Assembly (NCBI GenBank): GCA_900553855.1
Contig: USFG01000001.1
Coordinates: 1 to 64,000, forward strand
Source: an uncultured Mycoplasmatota bacterium
GTDB taxonomy: Bacteria > Bacillota_I > Bacilli_A > RF39 > UBA660
DNA: 64,000 bases
Direction of reading: 5' to 3'
The notes under the pieces are model-generated. The model was not told where the DNA came from, did not search any database, and saw only the letters and a list, made by a program, of their open reading frames with translations. Each line of letters opens with the position of its first letter. Position 1 is the stretch's first letter. The translations under genes and the position numbers were made by a program. Shown in pieces: positions 24,672 through 34,241 of this stretch.

Positions 24672-26591
24672 ATGATGATTATGAAAAGAATGTATAATTT
24701 ATATAGAATATTTCTTTTTTTGTGGATATCCTTTGTTGTTTGTATATGGGGTATATATTTGTATGCTTATATAAGTCCAAAAATTGTTCTTAATTCGGCA
24801 AATAGGATTTATTTATATGATAATAAGGAAGAATTAGTGTTTGAAAGTAATAACAATAATGATTGGGTTTCGCTTAAGGATATATCTATGTATGTAACAA
24901 ATGCGACTATTATTAGTGAGGATAAGAGCTTTTATGATCATAGTGGATTTGATTATTTAAGAATTGGTAAGGCAATGTTTAATAATATTAAAAGTGGAAC
25001 GATTGTAGAAGGAGCATCTACTATTTCCCAGCAATATGTTAAGAATTTATATTTAGATTTTAATCAAACTTGGAAAAGAAAGATTGATGAGGCATTTTTA
25101 ACAATTAAATTAGAACTTAGATACTCTAAGGATGAGATATTGGAAGGTTATTTAAATACGATTAATTATGGACAAGGTAATTATGGGATTGCTAGTGCGA
25201 GTAAGTATTATTTTAATAAAAATGCGAGTGATTTAACACTTGAGGAAGCTTTGATGCTAGTAGGTATTCCAAGAAGTCCAGAAAATAATAATCCGATTGC
25301 TAATTATGATAATTGTATTAAAAGGGCTAGAATTATTGCTAGTTTGCTTGTTAAAAATGGTTATATAACTAAAGAAGAATATGATAATTTATATAAAGAT
25401 AAAATTGAAATTTATGGTAAAAGAGAAAGAAATAATATGAGTACTTTAATGTATTATAGTGATGCAGTTAATGAGGAGTTAAATAGTATTTCTTCGATTC
25501 CTAAAAATTTGATTAAATCTGGTGGTATTAAAATTTATACTACTTTGGATGTTAATGCCCAAAAGAAGTTAGATGATTCGATTAAAGAAAATGGTAGTAA
25601 TGAGGATGATGTGCAATTAGCGGGAATTCTTGTTAATCCGAAAACTGGAGGGGTACTAGCACTCGCTGGAGGAAAAAATTATGCAAGAAGTCAGTATAAC
25701 CGCGTTACTCAATCTAAAAGACAAGTTGGTTCTACTATTAAACCTTTTCTTTATTATTCAGCTCTTGAAAATAATATGACAGAAAGTAGTAGGTTTTATA
25801 GTTCAAAAGTTAGTTTTGTGTTTGGTAATAAGGAGACTTATACACCTAATAATTATTCTAATTTATATGCAAATAAGGAGATTACGATGGCTGCGGCTCT
25901 TGCCTATTCGGATAATATTTATGCGGTTAAGACACATTTGTTTTTGGGTGAAGAACAGCTAGTTAAAACTATGAAAATGGCAGGACTAAAAGAAAAGTTA
26001 AATCCAGTACCTTCACTTGCGCTTGGCTCTCAAGAACTTAATATGCTTGATTACGCTAATAGTTATGTAACTCTTGCTAATTACGGAACTACAAATGAAA
26101 CCTATTTTATTGAACGTGTTGAGGATGTTAATGGAAATCTTTTATATAAACATAAGGAAAAATCTAAAGAGGTTTTTAATAAGGATTCAGTGTTTATAAT
26201 TAATGAGATGATGACAAACACATATAATCCGGCTTTTATTGATTATCTAAACCCAACTATTATTTACTTAAATAGTAAGATTTCAAGAAAATATGCAATT
26301 AAAAGTGGGACTACTGATAATGATTACTGGATTGTTGGATATAATCCAGATGCCTTAATGATGGTATGGGCTGGTAATGACATGAATAAGAGTGTTAATT
26401 CGGTTTATAGTAAAAAAATAAAAAATATATGGTGTGATACGATTGAGGAATATCTTAAGGATAAGGAAACTAGTTGGTATGAACCTTCAGATAATATTAT
26501 AGGTATTCCACTTGATGCGGTGTCTGGTGATACTCCTAAAAGTAGTAAAAATACGGTAATTTATTATTATAAAAAAGGTACGGAAAATTAA
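24672..26591 (+). CDS. Class A penicillin-binding protein (transglycosylase/transpeptidase)
   Basis: 639 residues. Membrane anchor (about 10-32), GT51 domain with E-D-K-S-F-Y-D-H-S-G-F-D and E-G-A-S-T-I-S-Q-Q, and a transpeptidase domain with S-T-I-K (SxxK), S-D-N and K-S-G-T motifs. Builds and crosslinks peptidoglycan. The start is uncertain: several ATGs cluster at 24672-24690 without a clear ribosome binding site. It is the only large gene on the left arm transcribed against the fork, in the slot where Bacillus has soj-spo0J. Confidence 0.92.
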   Translation: MMIMKRMYNLYRIFLFLWISFVVCIWGIYLYAYISPKIVLNSANRIYLYDNKEELVFESNNNNDWVSLKDISMYVTNATIISEDKSFYDHSGFDYLRIGKAMFNNIKSGTIVEGASTISQQYVKNLYLDFNQTWKRKIDEAFLTIKLELRYSKDEILEGYLNTINYGQGNYGIASASKYYFNKNASDLTLEEALMLVGIPRSPENNNPIANYDNCIKRARIIASLLVKNGYITKEEYDNLYKDKIEIYGKRERNNMSTLMYYSDAVNEELNSISSIPKNLIKSGGIKIYTTLDVNAQKKLDDSIKENGSNEDDVQLAGILVNPKTGGVLALAGGKNYARSQYNRVTQSKRQVGSTIKPFLYYSALENNMTESSRFYSSKVSFVFGNKETYTPNNYSNLYANKEITMAAALAYSDNIYAVKTHLFLGEEQLVKTMKMAGLKEKLNPVPSLALGSQELNMLDYANSYVTLANYGTTNETYFIERVEDVNGNLLYKHKEKSKEVFNKDSVFIINEMMTNTYNPAFIDYLNPTIIYLNSKISRKYAIKSGTTDNDYWIVGYNPDALMMVWAGNDMNKSVNSVYSKKIKNIWCDTIEEYLKDKETSWYEPSDNIIGIPLDAVSGDTPKSSKNTVIYYYKKGTEN

Positions 26592-26630
26592 AAATGACTT
26601 ATGAAAATTAATCATAAGTCATTTATTTAT
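26592..26630. terminator. Bidirectional terminator between PBP and noc-like gene
   Basis: AATGACTTATGA (26593-26604)/TCATAAGTCATT (26612-26623), serving the two convergent genes. Confidence 0.8.
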
Positions 26631-27857
26631 TTTAATTATTGCTTGATATAAATCTGAAAAATCATAATCTTCAAATTCAATGTTGAAACCAGCATCTTTT
26701 ATTTCTTTATTTAAATCAGAGATGGCTTGTTTAACACTATTTAAATCGTTTGGTATAATTCTTGGTTTAGGTGGTTCAACTGGTGTTTCGGGTACAACGA
26801 TTGGTTCTGTTACTTCTAATTTTGGTTCTTCTTTTTCTTCACTAATTGGTTCTTCAGGTTGTTCTGGTACCAAAATATCACTTTTGACACCTAAATCCAT
26901 ATTTGTTTGTAAATCTTCTAGAGATGGATAATCTGGTTTTGTTTCTTTTCCTATTGTTGGAATATCAAATATATTTGTACTATTATCAGGTCGAGGTTTT
27001 GTTGGTAGTTGTTCTTCTTCTATTTCTTTAATTTCCTTAATTTCAGGATCTTGGTTTACTTCAATAGTTTCTTCTTTTGGAACTGTTTCTATTTTAGGTT
27101 CAGTTATTGGTTGCTCATCTTTTGGTTCTACAACTGGGGTAACAAATTCGGGTTTTGAAGATGCTACTGGCTCTTCAGATATTTTTTCATCAAATAAATT
27201 TAATGTGTTAACAATATTTGGTACTTCTGGCATTTTGAATGTTACATTTGGAGTTGTAGAAGTATCAAATTTTTTAATTTCATCATCTAAATCTTTAACT
27301 GTTAATCTTTCAGTGATAACCTTATTTAATAATTCTACTTGTTTATCAAGAGATGTTATTTTAAGTAGGGCTCTAGCATGACGCTCACTTATTTTATTTT
27401 CACTTAAGGCTTGTTTAACTGGTTCAGCAAGACTAAGAAGTCTTAGTTTATTGGCAATTGTACTTTGAGATACACCTATTTCTTTAGCTAATTCTTCTTG
27501 GGTTTTTAAACCATGATCTAATATTCTCTTATAGGATTTTGCCTCTTCCATAGGATTTAGATTTCTTCTTTGAACATTTTCAATAACTGCTACTTGAGCA
27601 CTTTTATAATCACTTAAATGTTTAACAATAACGGGTACTTTAGTTAAGCCAGCAATACATGCTGCTTTATAACGTCTTTCACCAGCAATAATTTCATATT
27701 TATCATTTAATGGTCTTACGATAATTGGCTCAATAATTCCATGTTCTTTAATGGAATCAGCAAGTTCATTTAAAGCTTTTTCATCGAAAACAAGACGTGG
27801 TTGAAAACGATTTGGCATTATTAAATCGATATTTATATTTAAAATCGCATTTTCCAT
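26619..27857 (-). CDS. noc: ParB/Noc-family protein, Noc-like, with long Pro/Glu-rich linker
   Basis: 412 residues. N-terminal CTPase domain (G-E-R-R-Y-K-A at 59-65; E-N-V-Q-R at 93-97) and HTH domain with Q-S-T-I-A-N-K-L-R-L-L and K-I-S-E-R-H-A-R-A-L, which closely match Bacillus Noc. At the four positions known to separate Noc from ParB specificity it has Q131, K137, S142 and R159: three Noc-like, one different (Noc has Lys). The C-terminal 45 residues (D-L-N-S-V-K-Q-A-I-S-D-L) match the Noc dimer domain. Between them lie about 150 residues rich in Pro, Glu, Thr and Val. The N-terminal amphipathic helix used by Noc to bind membrane is absent. Located beside rsmG, as noc is in Bacillus; no parA lies next to it. 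Confidence 0.85.
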   Translation of the reverse strand: MENAILNINIDLIMPNRFQPRLVFDEKALNELADSIKEHGIIEPIIVRPLNDKYEIIAGERRYKAACIAGLTKVPVIVKHLSDYKSAQVAVIENVQRRNLNPMEEAKSYKRILDHGLKTQEELAKEIGVSQSTIANKLRLLSLAEPVKQALSENKISERHARALLKITSLDKQVELLNKVITERLTVKDLDDEIKKFDTSTTPNVTFKMPEVPNIVNTLNLFDEKISEEPVASSKPEFVTPVVEPKDEQPITEPKIETVPKEETIEVNQDPEIKEIKEIEEEQLPTKPRPDNSTNIFDIPTIGKETKPDYPSLEDLQTNMDLGVKSDILVPEQPEEPISEEKEEPKLEVTEPIVVPETPVEPPKPRIIPNDLNSVKQAISDLNKEIKDAGFNIEFEDYDFSDLYQAIIKINK

Positions 27858-27974
27858 AAAATACCCTTCCTATTCTAAAATTAATTTTACTTTATTTTGG
27901 TATTTATTTCAATGGAAAAAACTTAGTTTTTAGTTATTGATGTAAAAAGGTGTTAAAAAATCATTTATAAAAAA

Positions 27975-28016
27975 GAAAAAAGCAAAGGTGTTATAATAAT
28001 ACCTTTTGCTTTTTTA
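27975..28016 (-). terminator. Terminator after rsmG
   Basis: AGCAAAAGGT/ACCTTTGCT hairpin with T tracts, between rsmG and the noc-like gene, so noc must have its own promoter in 27858-27970. Confidence 0.75.
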
Positions 28017-28718
28017 TTTTAGAGGTTTTTTGGTTATTTTATCGTAATTTCTTGGATAAATAGATGGTGTTTCATTTACTTTTGTTATTTTAATTAAAGT
28101 TCTTAGAGAACCTTCTTTTGGTAAATTAAATTTTTGAATACTAGTTATTTTTCCACCTAGGATTTTAATACCTGATTTACTATTTTCTAATTCAGTACTT
28201 GCATCGGCTTTCATTAAAACTAAATTACCACCTATTTTTAGAAAAGGAATACATAATTCATCTAAAACTGGCATATTTGATACTGCTCTTGCGACAACTA
28301 TGTCATATTTATTGCCTTTTTTAAAGAAATTTTCAGCACGATCGTTTATTACATTTATATCTGTTAATTTTAATTTGTTAATAACATATCTTTGAAATTC
28401 ACTTTTTTTATTATTACTATCTAATAAAGTTAATTTTAAATTAGGATATACTATTTTTATAACTATTCCGGGAAATCCGCCTCCTGATCCAACATCTAGA
28501 ACTGATAAATCTTTAGTTAAATCGATTATTTTATTTAGGGTTAGTGAATCATAAAAGTGTTTTAAGTAAATGCTTTCTTTATCAGTAATAGCGGTTATAT
28601 TGGTATGTTTGTTATAGTCAATTAAAATATTAGCATATTTTTCTAAAGATTCTAATTGAGTGTCAGTTAGGCTTATTCCTAATTTTGATAATTCACTTTT
28701 AAATTCTTCTTTATTCAT
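28014..28718 (-). CDS. rsmG: 16S rRNA (guanine527-N7)-methyltransferase
   Basis: 234 residues. H-F-Y-D-S-L and L-D-V-G-S-G-G-G-F-P-G-I are the GidB signature with the SAM pocket. Overlaps mnmG by 8 bp, the classic gidAB arrangement. Confidence 0.95.
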   Translation of the reverse strand: MNKEEFKSELSKLGISLTDTQLESLEKYANILIDYNKHTNITAITDKESIYLKHFYDSLTLNKIIDLTKDLSVLDVGSGGGFPGIVIKIVYPNLKLTLLDSNNKKSEFQRYVINKLKLTDINVINDRAENFFKKGNKYDIVVARAVSNMPVLDELCIPFLKIGGNLVLMKADASTELENSKSGIKILGGKITSIQKFNLPKEGSLRTLIKITKVNETPSIYPRNYDKITKKPLK

Positions 28719-30570
28719 GAGGATATTCCTTTTTTAAATAGATTGAAAGAACAGATATATCTACTGGGTTAACACCACTTATTCTTGATGCTTGAGCAAT
28801 TGTTCTAGGATGAACTTGTTTTAATTTTATTCTTGCTTCACTAGCAAGATTCTTAACTTTATCATAATCAATATCTTCAGGTATTTCTTTTTCTTCAAGT
28901 TTTAATAACTTCTCTACGTCTTGTTCTTCTTTAGCAATATATCCTTCATATTTAACAGCAAATGTGACTTGTTCTTTTACTTCATCGCTATAATCATTTG
29001 AAACTAAATTATTTTTAATTAATGAATCTAGTGTGATTTCAGGACGTTTTAATAATTCGTATAGACTTACTCCGCTATTTAAATTAACTATTTCTTTTAA
29101 TGAAGCAGGTATTGTACTTGGGGTAATACGAGTTTCTTTTAGATAATTTAATAATGTTTGAATATTTGATAATTTTTTAAGTAAACGATTATGTTGTTCT
29201 TCAGATATTAAACCTACTTGATAACCATAGTCTCTTAATCTAATATCAGCGTTATCATGTCTAAGTAATAAACGATATTCAGCACGTGATGTTAATAAAC
29301 GATATGGTTCTTTGGTTCCTTTAGTTACTAAATCGTCAATTAAAACACCGATGTATGATTCGTTTCTTTTTAAGATTAGTGGTTCTTTTCCTTGTAATTT
29401 AAGTCCAGCGTTAATTCCAGCAATTATACCTTGACCGGCTGCTTCTTCATATCCACTTGTTCCATTAATTTGTCCGGCAGTAAATAAATTATTAATTACT
29501 TTTGTTTCTAAAGATGGCTTTAATTGTAAGGGATTGATTGCATCATATTCAATAGCATAAGCATATTTTAATATTTTGGCATGTTCTAATCCAGGAAGAC
29601 TATGAACCATTAATTCTTGAACATCTTCTGGCATACTTGTTGAAAATCCTTGTAAGTAAATATCATCATAATAAAGACTTTCTGGCTCTAAGAATAATTG
29701 ATGTCTTTCTTTATCGGCAAAACGGACTACTTTATCTTCAATTGATGGACAATATCTTGGACCTATTCCTTCGGCATATCCACCATACATAGCAGATTTT
29801 TTTAAATTCTTTCTAATTATTTCATGAGTTTCAGGAGTGGTATAAACTATGTGACATTTGATTTGTTTATCTTTGTCATATAATGGACCATTATCAAAAC
29901 TGAATGTCCAATAACAATCATCACCACATTCTTCTTTTAATTTACTAAAATCGATAGTTGAACGATCTAATCTTTGAGGTGTACCTGTTTTTAATCTTTG
30001 AATTTCAAAACCATAGGATTTTAAAACATTGCTTAAATTGTTAGAACGTTTTTCACCATGAGGTCCTTCTTCTTTACTAGTACTTCCTACTAATATTTTG
30101 CTTCTTAGATATGTTCCTGTTGTTAAAATTAAAGCATCACATAGTATTTCCGTATTATCTGCTAATATTATTCCTTTAATGGTATTATTTTCAACAATTA
30201 AATTTTCTACCATTCCTTCAATTATGGTTAAATTTTCAAGTGAGTTTAGAGCTTTTAACATTTCTCTTGGGTATGTTATTTTATCACCTTGAGCACGAAG
30301 TGATCTTACTGCTGGACCTTTGGCATTATTAAGCATTTTGATTTGAATATGGGTTTTATCTGCAATTTTACCCATTAATCCACCTAAGGCATCTATTTCA
30401 CGAACCACTATACCTTTAGCTGTTCCACCTATTGATGGATTGCATGGCATATCGGCTATATTTTTTATATTTGCAGTAACTAATGCAGTTTTTAGACCCA
30501 TTTTGGCTGAAGCATTGGCTGCTTCACATCCAGCGTGACCACCACCGACAACTATTACATCATATTTCAT
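28711..30570 (-). CDS. mnmG: tRNA uridine-5-carboxymethylaminomethyl modification enzyme MnmG
   Basis: 619 residues. FAD-binding G-G-G-H-A-G-C-E-A at the N-terminus, D-M-P-C-N-P-S-I-G-G and R-Y-C-P-S-I-E motifs. Works with MnmE to modify U34 of tRNAs. Slightly shorter than the usual 625-630. Confidence 0.96.
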   Translation of the reverse strand: MKYDVIVVGGGHAGCEAANASAKMGLKTALVTANIKNIADMPCNPSIGGTAKGIVVREIDALGGLMGKIADKTHIQIKMLNNAKGPAVRSLRAQGDKITYPREMLKALNSLENLTIIEGMVENLIVENNTIKGIILADNTEILCDALILTTGTYLRSKILVGSTSKEEGPHGEKRSNNLSNVLKSYGFEIQRLKTGTPQRLDRSTIDFSKLKEECGDDCYWTFSFDNGPLYDKDKQIKCHIVYTTPETHEIIRKNLKKSAMYGGYAEGIGPRYCPSIEDKVVRFADKERHQLFLEPESLYYDDIYLQGFSTSMPEDVQELMVHSLPGLEHAKILKYAYAIEYDAINPLQLKPSLETKVINNLFTAGQINGTSGYEEAAGQGIIAGINAGLKLQGKEPLILKRNESYIGVLIDDLVTKGTKEPYRLLTSRAEYRLLLRHDNADIRLRDYGYQVGLISEEQHNRLLKKLSNIQTLLNYLKETRITPSTIPASLKEIVNLNSGVSLYELLKRPEITLDSLIKNNLVSNDYSDEVKEQVTFAVKYEGYIAKEEQDVEKLLKLEEKEIPEDIDYDKVKNLASEARIKLKQVHPRTIAQASRISGVNPVDISVLSIYLKKEYPHE

Positions 30571-30579
30571 TTTTATTCC

Positions 30580-31932
30580 TTACTTTCCTAAACAAAACTT
30601 TGAGAATAATTCATCTAATAAGTCATCTTTATATGTTGCACCTATTATTTCACCTAATGTTTCATAGGTATTTTTTAAATCAATTGTGAACATATCGATT
30701 GGAACATTCTCATAATTATTATATATATTTTCTATCATATCTTTGGCTTTAGTTATTAATGCGATTTGTCTTGCATTTGAAAGATATGTATAATCTTCTT
30801 GTTCAATTTCATTAAGATTAAATAATCTCTTTATTTCATTTTTTAAATTTGTTAATCCTTCATAATTTAAGGTATTACCTGTTATTATGTTATAGTTAGA
30901 TAACCTCTTTAAATCTATTTTGTTATCTAAATCGTTTTTATTGATAAAGATGATGGATTGTTTTGATTGTAATTCATTGATTGTTTCTAAATCTTCACTA
31001 GTTAGTTCTTCATTATTATTTAGAACATAGATAATTAAATCGGCTTCGCCTATCATTTTTAAACTTTTTTCGACGCCTATTTGCTCGACGATATCGTTAG
31101 TTTTTCTGATTCCAGCAGTATCGATGATGTTTAATATTATTCCGTCTAAATTTATTTTGCCTTCTACTATATCTCTTGTTGTTCCAGGAATATTTGTAAC
31201 TATTGCTTTTTCTTCTTCTAATAATGCGTTTAATATACTACTTTTACCAACGTTTGGTTTACCCACTAATGCAACTGAAATTCCATCTTTGATTATTTTA
31301 CCATTTTTAGAATTGGATAATAACTCATTTATTTTTGAATATACCTTATCTATTAATGGTTTTAATGATTCTTTAGTGTATTTTTCTCCTTCTTCATATT
31401 CTGGATAATCTATGTTAACTTCAATATTTGCTTGGATATCCATTATGTCTTTACGGATATCATTTATTTTATTTGATATATTTTTTGTTACTCCATTAAT
31501 AGCAAGTTTACGTGATTTTTCTGTTTGAGATGATATTAAATCACTGATTGATTCTGCTTCAACTAGGTCTATTCTACCATTTAAAAAGGCTCTTTTGGTA
31601 AATTCACCAGGCTCAGCTTGTATGCATCCATTTAATAAAAGTAATTCTAAAATTTTATTGGTTGTAGCAGGACCTCCATGAGAATTTATTTCAACTATAT
31701 CTTCCATTGTAAATGTTTTTGGAGCTAACATAACTGAAACTAACACTTCATCTATTATTTCTTTATTAAATACAATATGTCCATAATGAATTGTATGGGT
31801 TGGAACTTTGGTAAGATCTTTTCCATCAAATAAATTATTAACTATTTTTATGGCATCTGGTCCACTAACTCTTATTATAGAAATGGCTCCAACACCTAAA
31901 CTTGTAGATATTGCACATATAGTTGAATTCAT
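30580..31932 (-). CDS. mnmE: tRNA modification GTPase MnmE
   Basis: 450 residues. G1 motif G-K-P-N-V-G-K-S-S-I-L-N, N-K-N-D as G4, and the C-terminal F-C-L-G-K that carries the catalytic Cys. Partner of MnmG (10 bp apart). Confidence 0.96.
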   Translation of the reverse strand: MNSTICAISTSLGVGAISIIRVSGPDAIKIVNNLFDGKDLTKVPTHTIHYGHIVFNKEIIDEVLVSVMLAPKTFTMEDIVEINSHGGPATTNKILELLLLNGCIQAEPGEFTKRAFLNGRIDLVEAESISDLISSQTEKSRKLAINGVTKNISNKINDIRKDIMDIQANIEVNIDYPEYEEGEKYTKESLKPLIDKVYSKINELLSNSKNGKIIKDGISVALVGKPNVGKSSILNALLEEEKAIVTNIPGTTRDIVEGKINLDGIILNIIDTAGIRKTNDIVEQIGVEKSLKMIGEADLIIYVLNNNEELTSEDLETINELQSKQSIIFINKNDLDNKIDLKRLSNYNIITGNTLNYEGLTNLKNEIKRLFNLNEIEQEDYTYLSNARQIALITKAKDMIENIYNNYENVPIDMFTIDLKNTYETLGEIIGATYKDDLLDELFSKFCLGK

Positions 31933-31980
31933 GGTATCACTCTCTTTCTTTCGTGCGTATTATATCACACTTGAATAATT

Positions 31981-32030
31981 AAAAAAAGGATTAAATTAAA
32001 TCAGTTATTTTATGATTTAGATTAATTCCT
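31981..32030 (-). terminator. Terminator after 32022-32714 gene
   Basis: AAGGAATTAATC pairs with GATTTAATTTAATCCTT imperfectly; seven T follow on the minus strand. It separates mnmE from the genes upstream. Confidence 0.6.
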
Positions 32031-32714
32031 TTTGTTTTTTCGATGTTTAGGAACAGATATTTTTTTAGTTTTGGAAATTGTACCTTCGTTATAACAATTG
32101 TCTAGTGCAACTTTATACATTTTTCCTATTTCAGCTAGTTCTGGATTTTTGTCATTATTGGCTAAGTCTGCAACTCTCCTTGCTTGATGCATTACTTCTT
32201 TGGTGTACCATTTTAAATCAAATAGAATGTTTTTTACTAAAAGTTCTTTTTTTAATATTTCAAGAAAATATGAAAATAATTCATTTGTTTCATCAAGATA
32301 TTTGTTGTTTATTAATTGTTTATTTATTAAGATTAGTTCTTCCCTATTTATTAAATTTCTAAATTTAGTTAAGTCAATAATGCTTTCATCTAAATAAGCA
32401 TATTTATTTGTAGTAATAGCAAAATAATTATCATCATTAACTCTTATAGTTATAAAATTAGTGTAATGTTTATTATATTTTTTTGATAATGCTTTTAAAT
32501 AATCATTAGAATTTAGTTTAATATTATAAATTGGTTTTAATATTTGGTATAATTTGAATGCTTCTAGACTTTCTATTTTGGTATAAAGTAAATCATTTGC
32601 TTTTTCAAGATAAGATTTGATTGATGATATAAAAAGGTTTACATCATAATTACCGATATTAATTTCATTTAATGTATCTTCTTTTAAAGTGATTGGTTTT
32701 AGAATTAATTTCAT
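32022..32714 (-). CDS. Unknown protein in the origin operon
   Basis: 230 residues, no membrane segment, Lys/Asn/Leu-rich, with a basic C-terminus (V-P-K-H-R-K-N-K-R-N) suggestive of nucleic acid or ribosome contact. I do not recognise it. It sits where most Firmicutes have jag directly followed by mnmE. Good start with ribosome binding site (AGGGAAGG). Confidence 0.6.
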   Translation of the reverse strand: MKLILKPITLKEDTLNEINIGNYDVNLFISSIKSYLEKANDLLYTKIESLEAFKLYQILKPIYNIKLNSNDYLKALSKKYNKHYTNFITIRVNDDNYFAITTNKYAYLDESIIDLTKFRNLINREELILINKQLINNKYLDETNELFSYFLEILKKELLVKNILFDLKWYTKEVMHQARRVADLANNDKNPELAEIGKMYKVALDNCYNEGTISKTKKISVPKHRKNKRN

Positions 32715-32820
32715 AATATGGTCCTTCCCTATAGATTCATTATAACATTTTTGGGTAAGAAAAGTGATATTTCATATCTTTCTAATTTTAATAATATAAA
32801 AAATAGCAATTTATTAATCA

Positions 32821-33474
32821 CTATTTTCTGCTATTTTTTCTGGCATTACGACTTCTTATTATATCTTCTGATAAATAATCAAATCTTTCTTTATTGCTTA
32901 AATAAACACTATTTATTATAGTATTATGTAATTCATCATTTTTTGAAATATCATTCTTATAAATATCTTTAATTTGTTGTTTTATAGTTTCTCTATTTAT
33001 TTGATTAGGCATTATTGCAAGAATTGATTTTGAGATTTTTTTAATATAATTTTCTATTTCAGGAGTAAAATTTCTTGATAACAAATTTACATTATTTGAA
33101 TTTTCAACTGGTATTGATACTTTTAAACCAAATTGTTGTTCCATGACCTCATCAAGTATTACTGATGTAACATATTTAGATACAAATCTTAATGCAGAAG
33201 GATCATTTTTATTTAGTTTTATATAATTTCTACTTTCTTGATATTCTTCTTTAGTAATTTCCATTACTTCATCAGCATAAACTTTGTAAAACTTGTCATT
33301 TGTTTCAAAATATAATGCATTTCTAAAAACTTTAAATGGATAATCTCCATATCTACCTAACATAGGTAAAGTGCCTGTGCCATTAGGTATCATTTCTAAA
33401 TTTTTATAAATAGTTCCGGTTTCAAAATCAACAATCCATTTTTCACCATTTAATATTATTTCTTTTTTAGTCAA
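32821..33474 (-). CDS. Unknown protein in the origin operon
   Basis: 217 residues, starting at TTG behind AAAGGAAG. The N-terminal third is beta-rich with Gly/Tyr/Phe (N-G-E-K-W-I-V-D-F-E-T-G-T-I-Y); the rest is helical, ending R-S-R-N-A-R-K-N-S-R-K. Cytosolic. No family recognised. Lies between jag and mnmE. Confidence 0.6.
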   Translation of the reverse strand: MTKKEIILNGEKWIVDFETGTIYKNLEMIPNGTGTLPMLGRYGDYPFKVFRNALYFETNDKFYKVYADEVMEITKEEYQESRNYIKLNKNDPSALRFVSKYVTSVILDEVMEQQFGLKVSIPVENSNNVNLLSRNFTPEIENYIKKISKSILAIMPNQINRETIKQQIKDIYKNDISKNDELHNTIINSVYLSNKERFDYLSEDIIRSRNARKNSRK

Positions 33475-33584
33475 CTTAGAATCTTCCTTTCATAATTATA
33501 ATTTATCATTGTTTACTACTTTTTTAAATAATTTTAAAATTATTTATGTATATTTAATGTAAAATTATGTTTTTTATATTGGAA

Positions 33585-33622
33585 TAAGAAAAAAGACCAT
33601 TATCATGTTACGATAAGGTCTA
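33585..33622 (-). terminator. Terminator after jag
   Basis: GACCTTATCG/TGATAATGGTC hairpin plus TTTTTTC on the minus strand, closing the rpmH-rnpA-yidC-jag unit. Confidence 0.8.
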
Positions 33623-33628
33623 TTTAAA

Positions 33629-34240
33629 TTAATCCTCTGTTGGTTTGATAATAACGTGTCTATTAGGTTCTTCACCTTCGGAAATTGTAGTAATTCCTTT
33701 CATATTTGTTAAGCAATTATGAACAATTCTTCTTTCATATGAATTCATATTTTCCATTACTATCTCTTGTTTTGTATTTTTAACTTCTCTAGCTAAATTT
33801 TTAGCTAATCTTTCAATGTGAGTTATTTGTTTATCTTTGTAATTTTCAACATCAAGATTTAAATATGGATATACTCCAATTTGATTATATATATATTGTT
33901 TGCAAATTGTTGATAAGGCAGTTAAATTTTTACCATCTCTTCCAATTAATATTGAATTATTGTTAGAAAATATTTTGATATTAATTTGTTTTTCTCTAAT
34001 ATTAGTTTCAAATTTAACTTCTAATCCCATATTGTTAATAGTCTCTTCTAAAAATGATTTTATAGCATTTTGAACTTCAGTTAGTTTTACGATTGTAAAT
34101 TTAACTGTATCACTTTTTAAGAAACCACCTTTGTTAATTTGTTTATGATATAATATTTCATCTTCTGTTACATTTAAATCTGATAAGGCTTTTTCAAATA
34201 CCTCATTTGCTTTTTTTCCTTCATATGAATATACTTCCAC
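33629..34240 (-). CDS. khpB: RNA-binding protein Jag/KhpB (Jag-N, KH, R3H)
   Basis: 203 residues: Jag-N domain (Y-S-Y-E-G-K-K-A-N-E-V-F), KH domain with I-G-R-D-G-K-N-L-T-A-L, and a C-terminal R3H domain (N-S-Y-E-R-R-I-V-H). Forms a heterodimer with KhpA and binds many RNAs. One base after yidC. Confidence 0.93.
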   Translation of the reverse strand: MEVYSYEGKKANEVFEKALSDLNVTEDEILYHKQINKGGFLKSDTVKFTIVKLTEVQNAIKSFLEETINNMGLEVKFETNIREKQINIKIFSNNNSILIGRDGKNLTALSTICKQYIYNQIGVYPYLNLDVENYKDKQITHIERLAKNLAREVKNTKQEIVMENMNSYERRIVHNCLTNMKGITTISEGEEPNRHVIIKPTED

Positions 34241-34241
34241 T

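Noticed and set aside
26619..27857. Canonical ParB (Spo0J)
   Set aside because: Recognition residues Q131, K137 and R159 and the C-terminal domain match Noc, not Spo0J, and no parA is adjacent.
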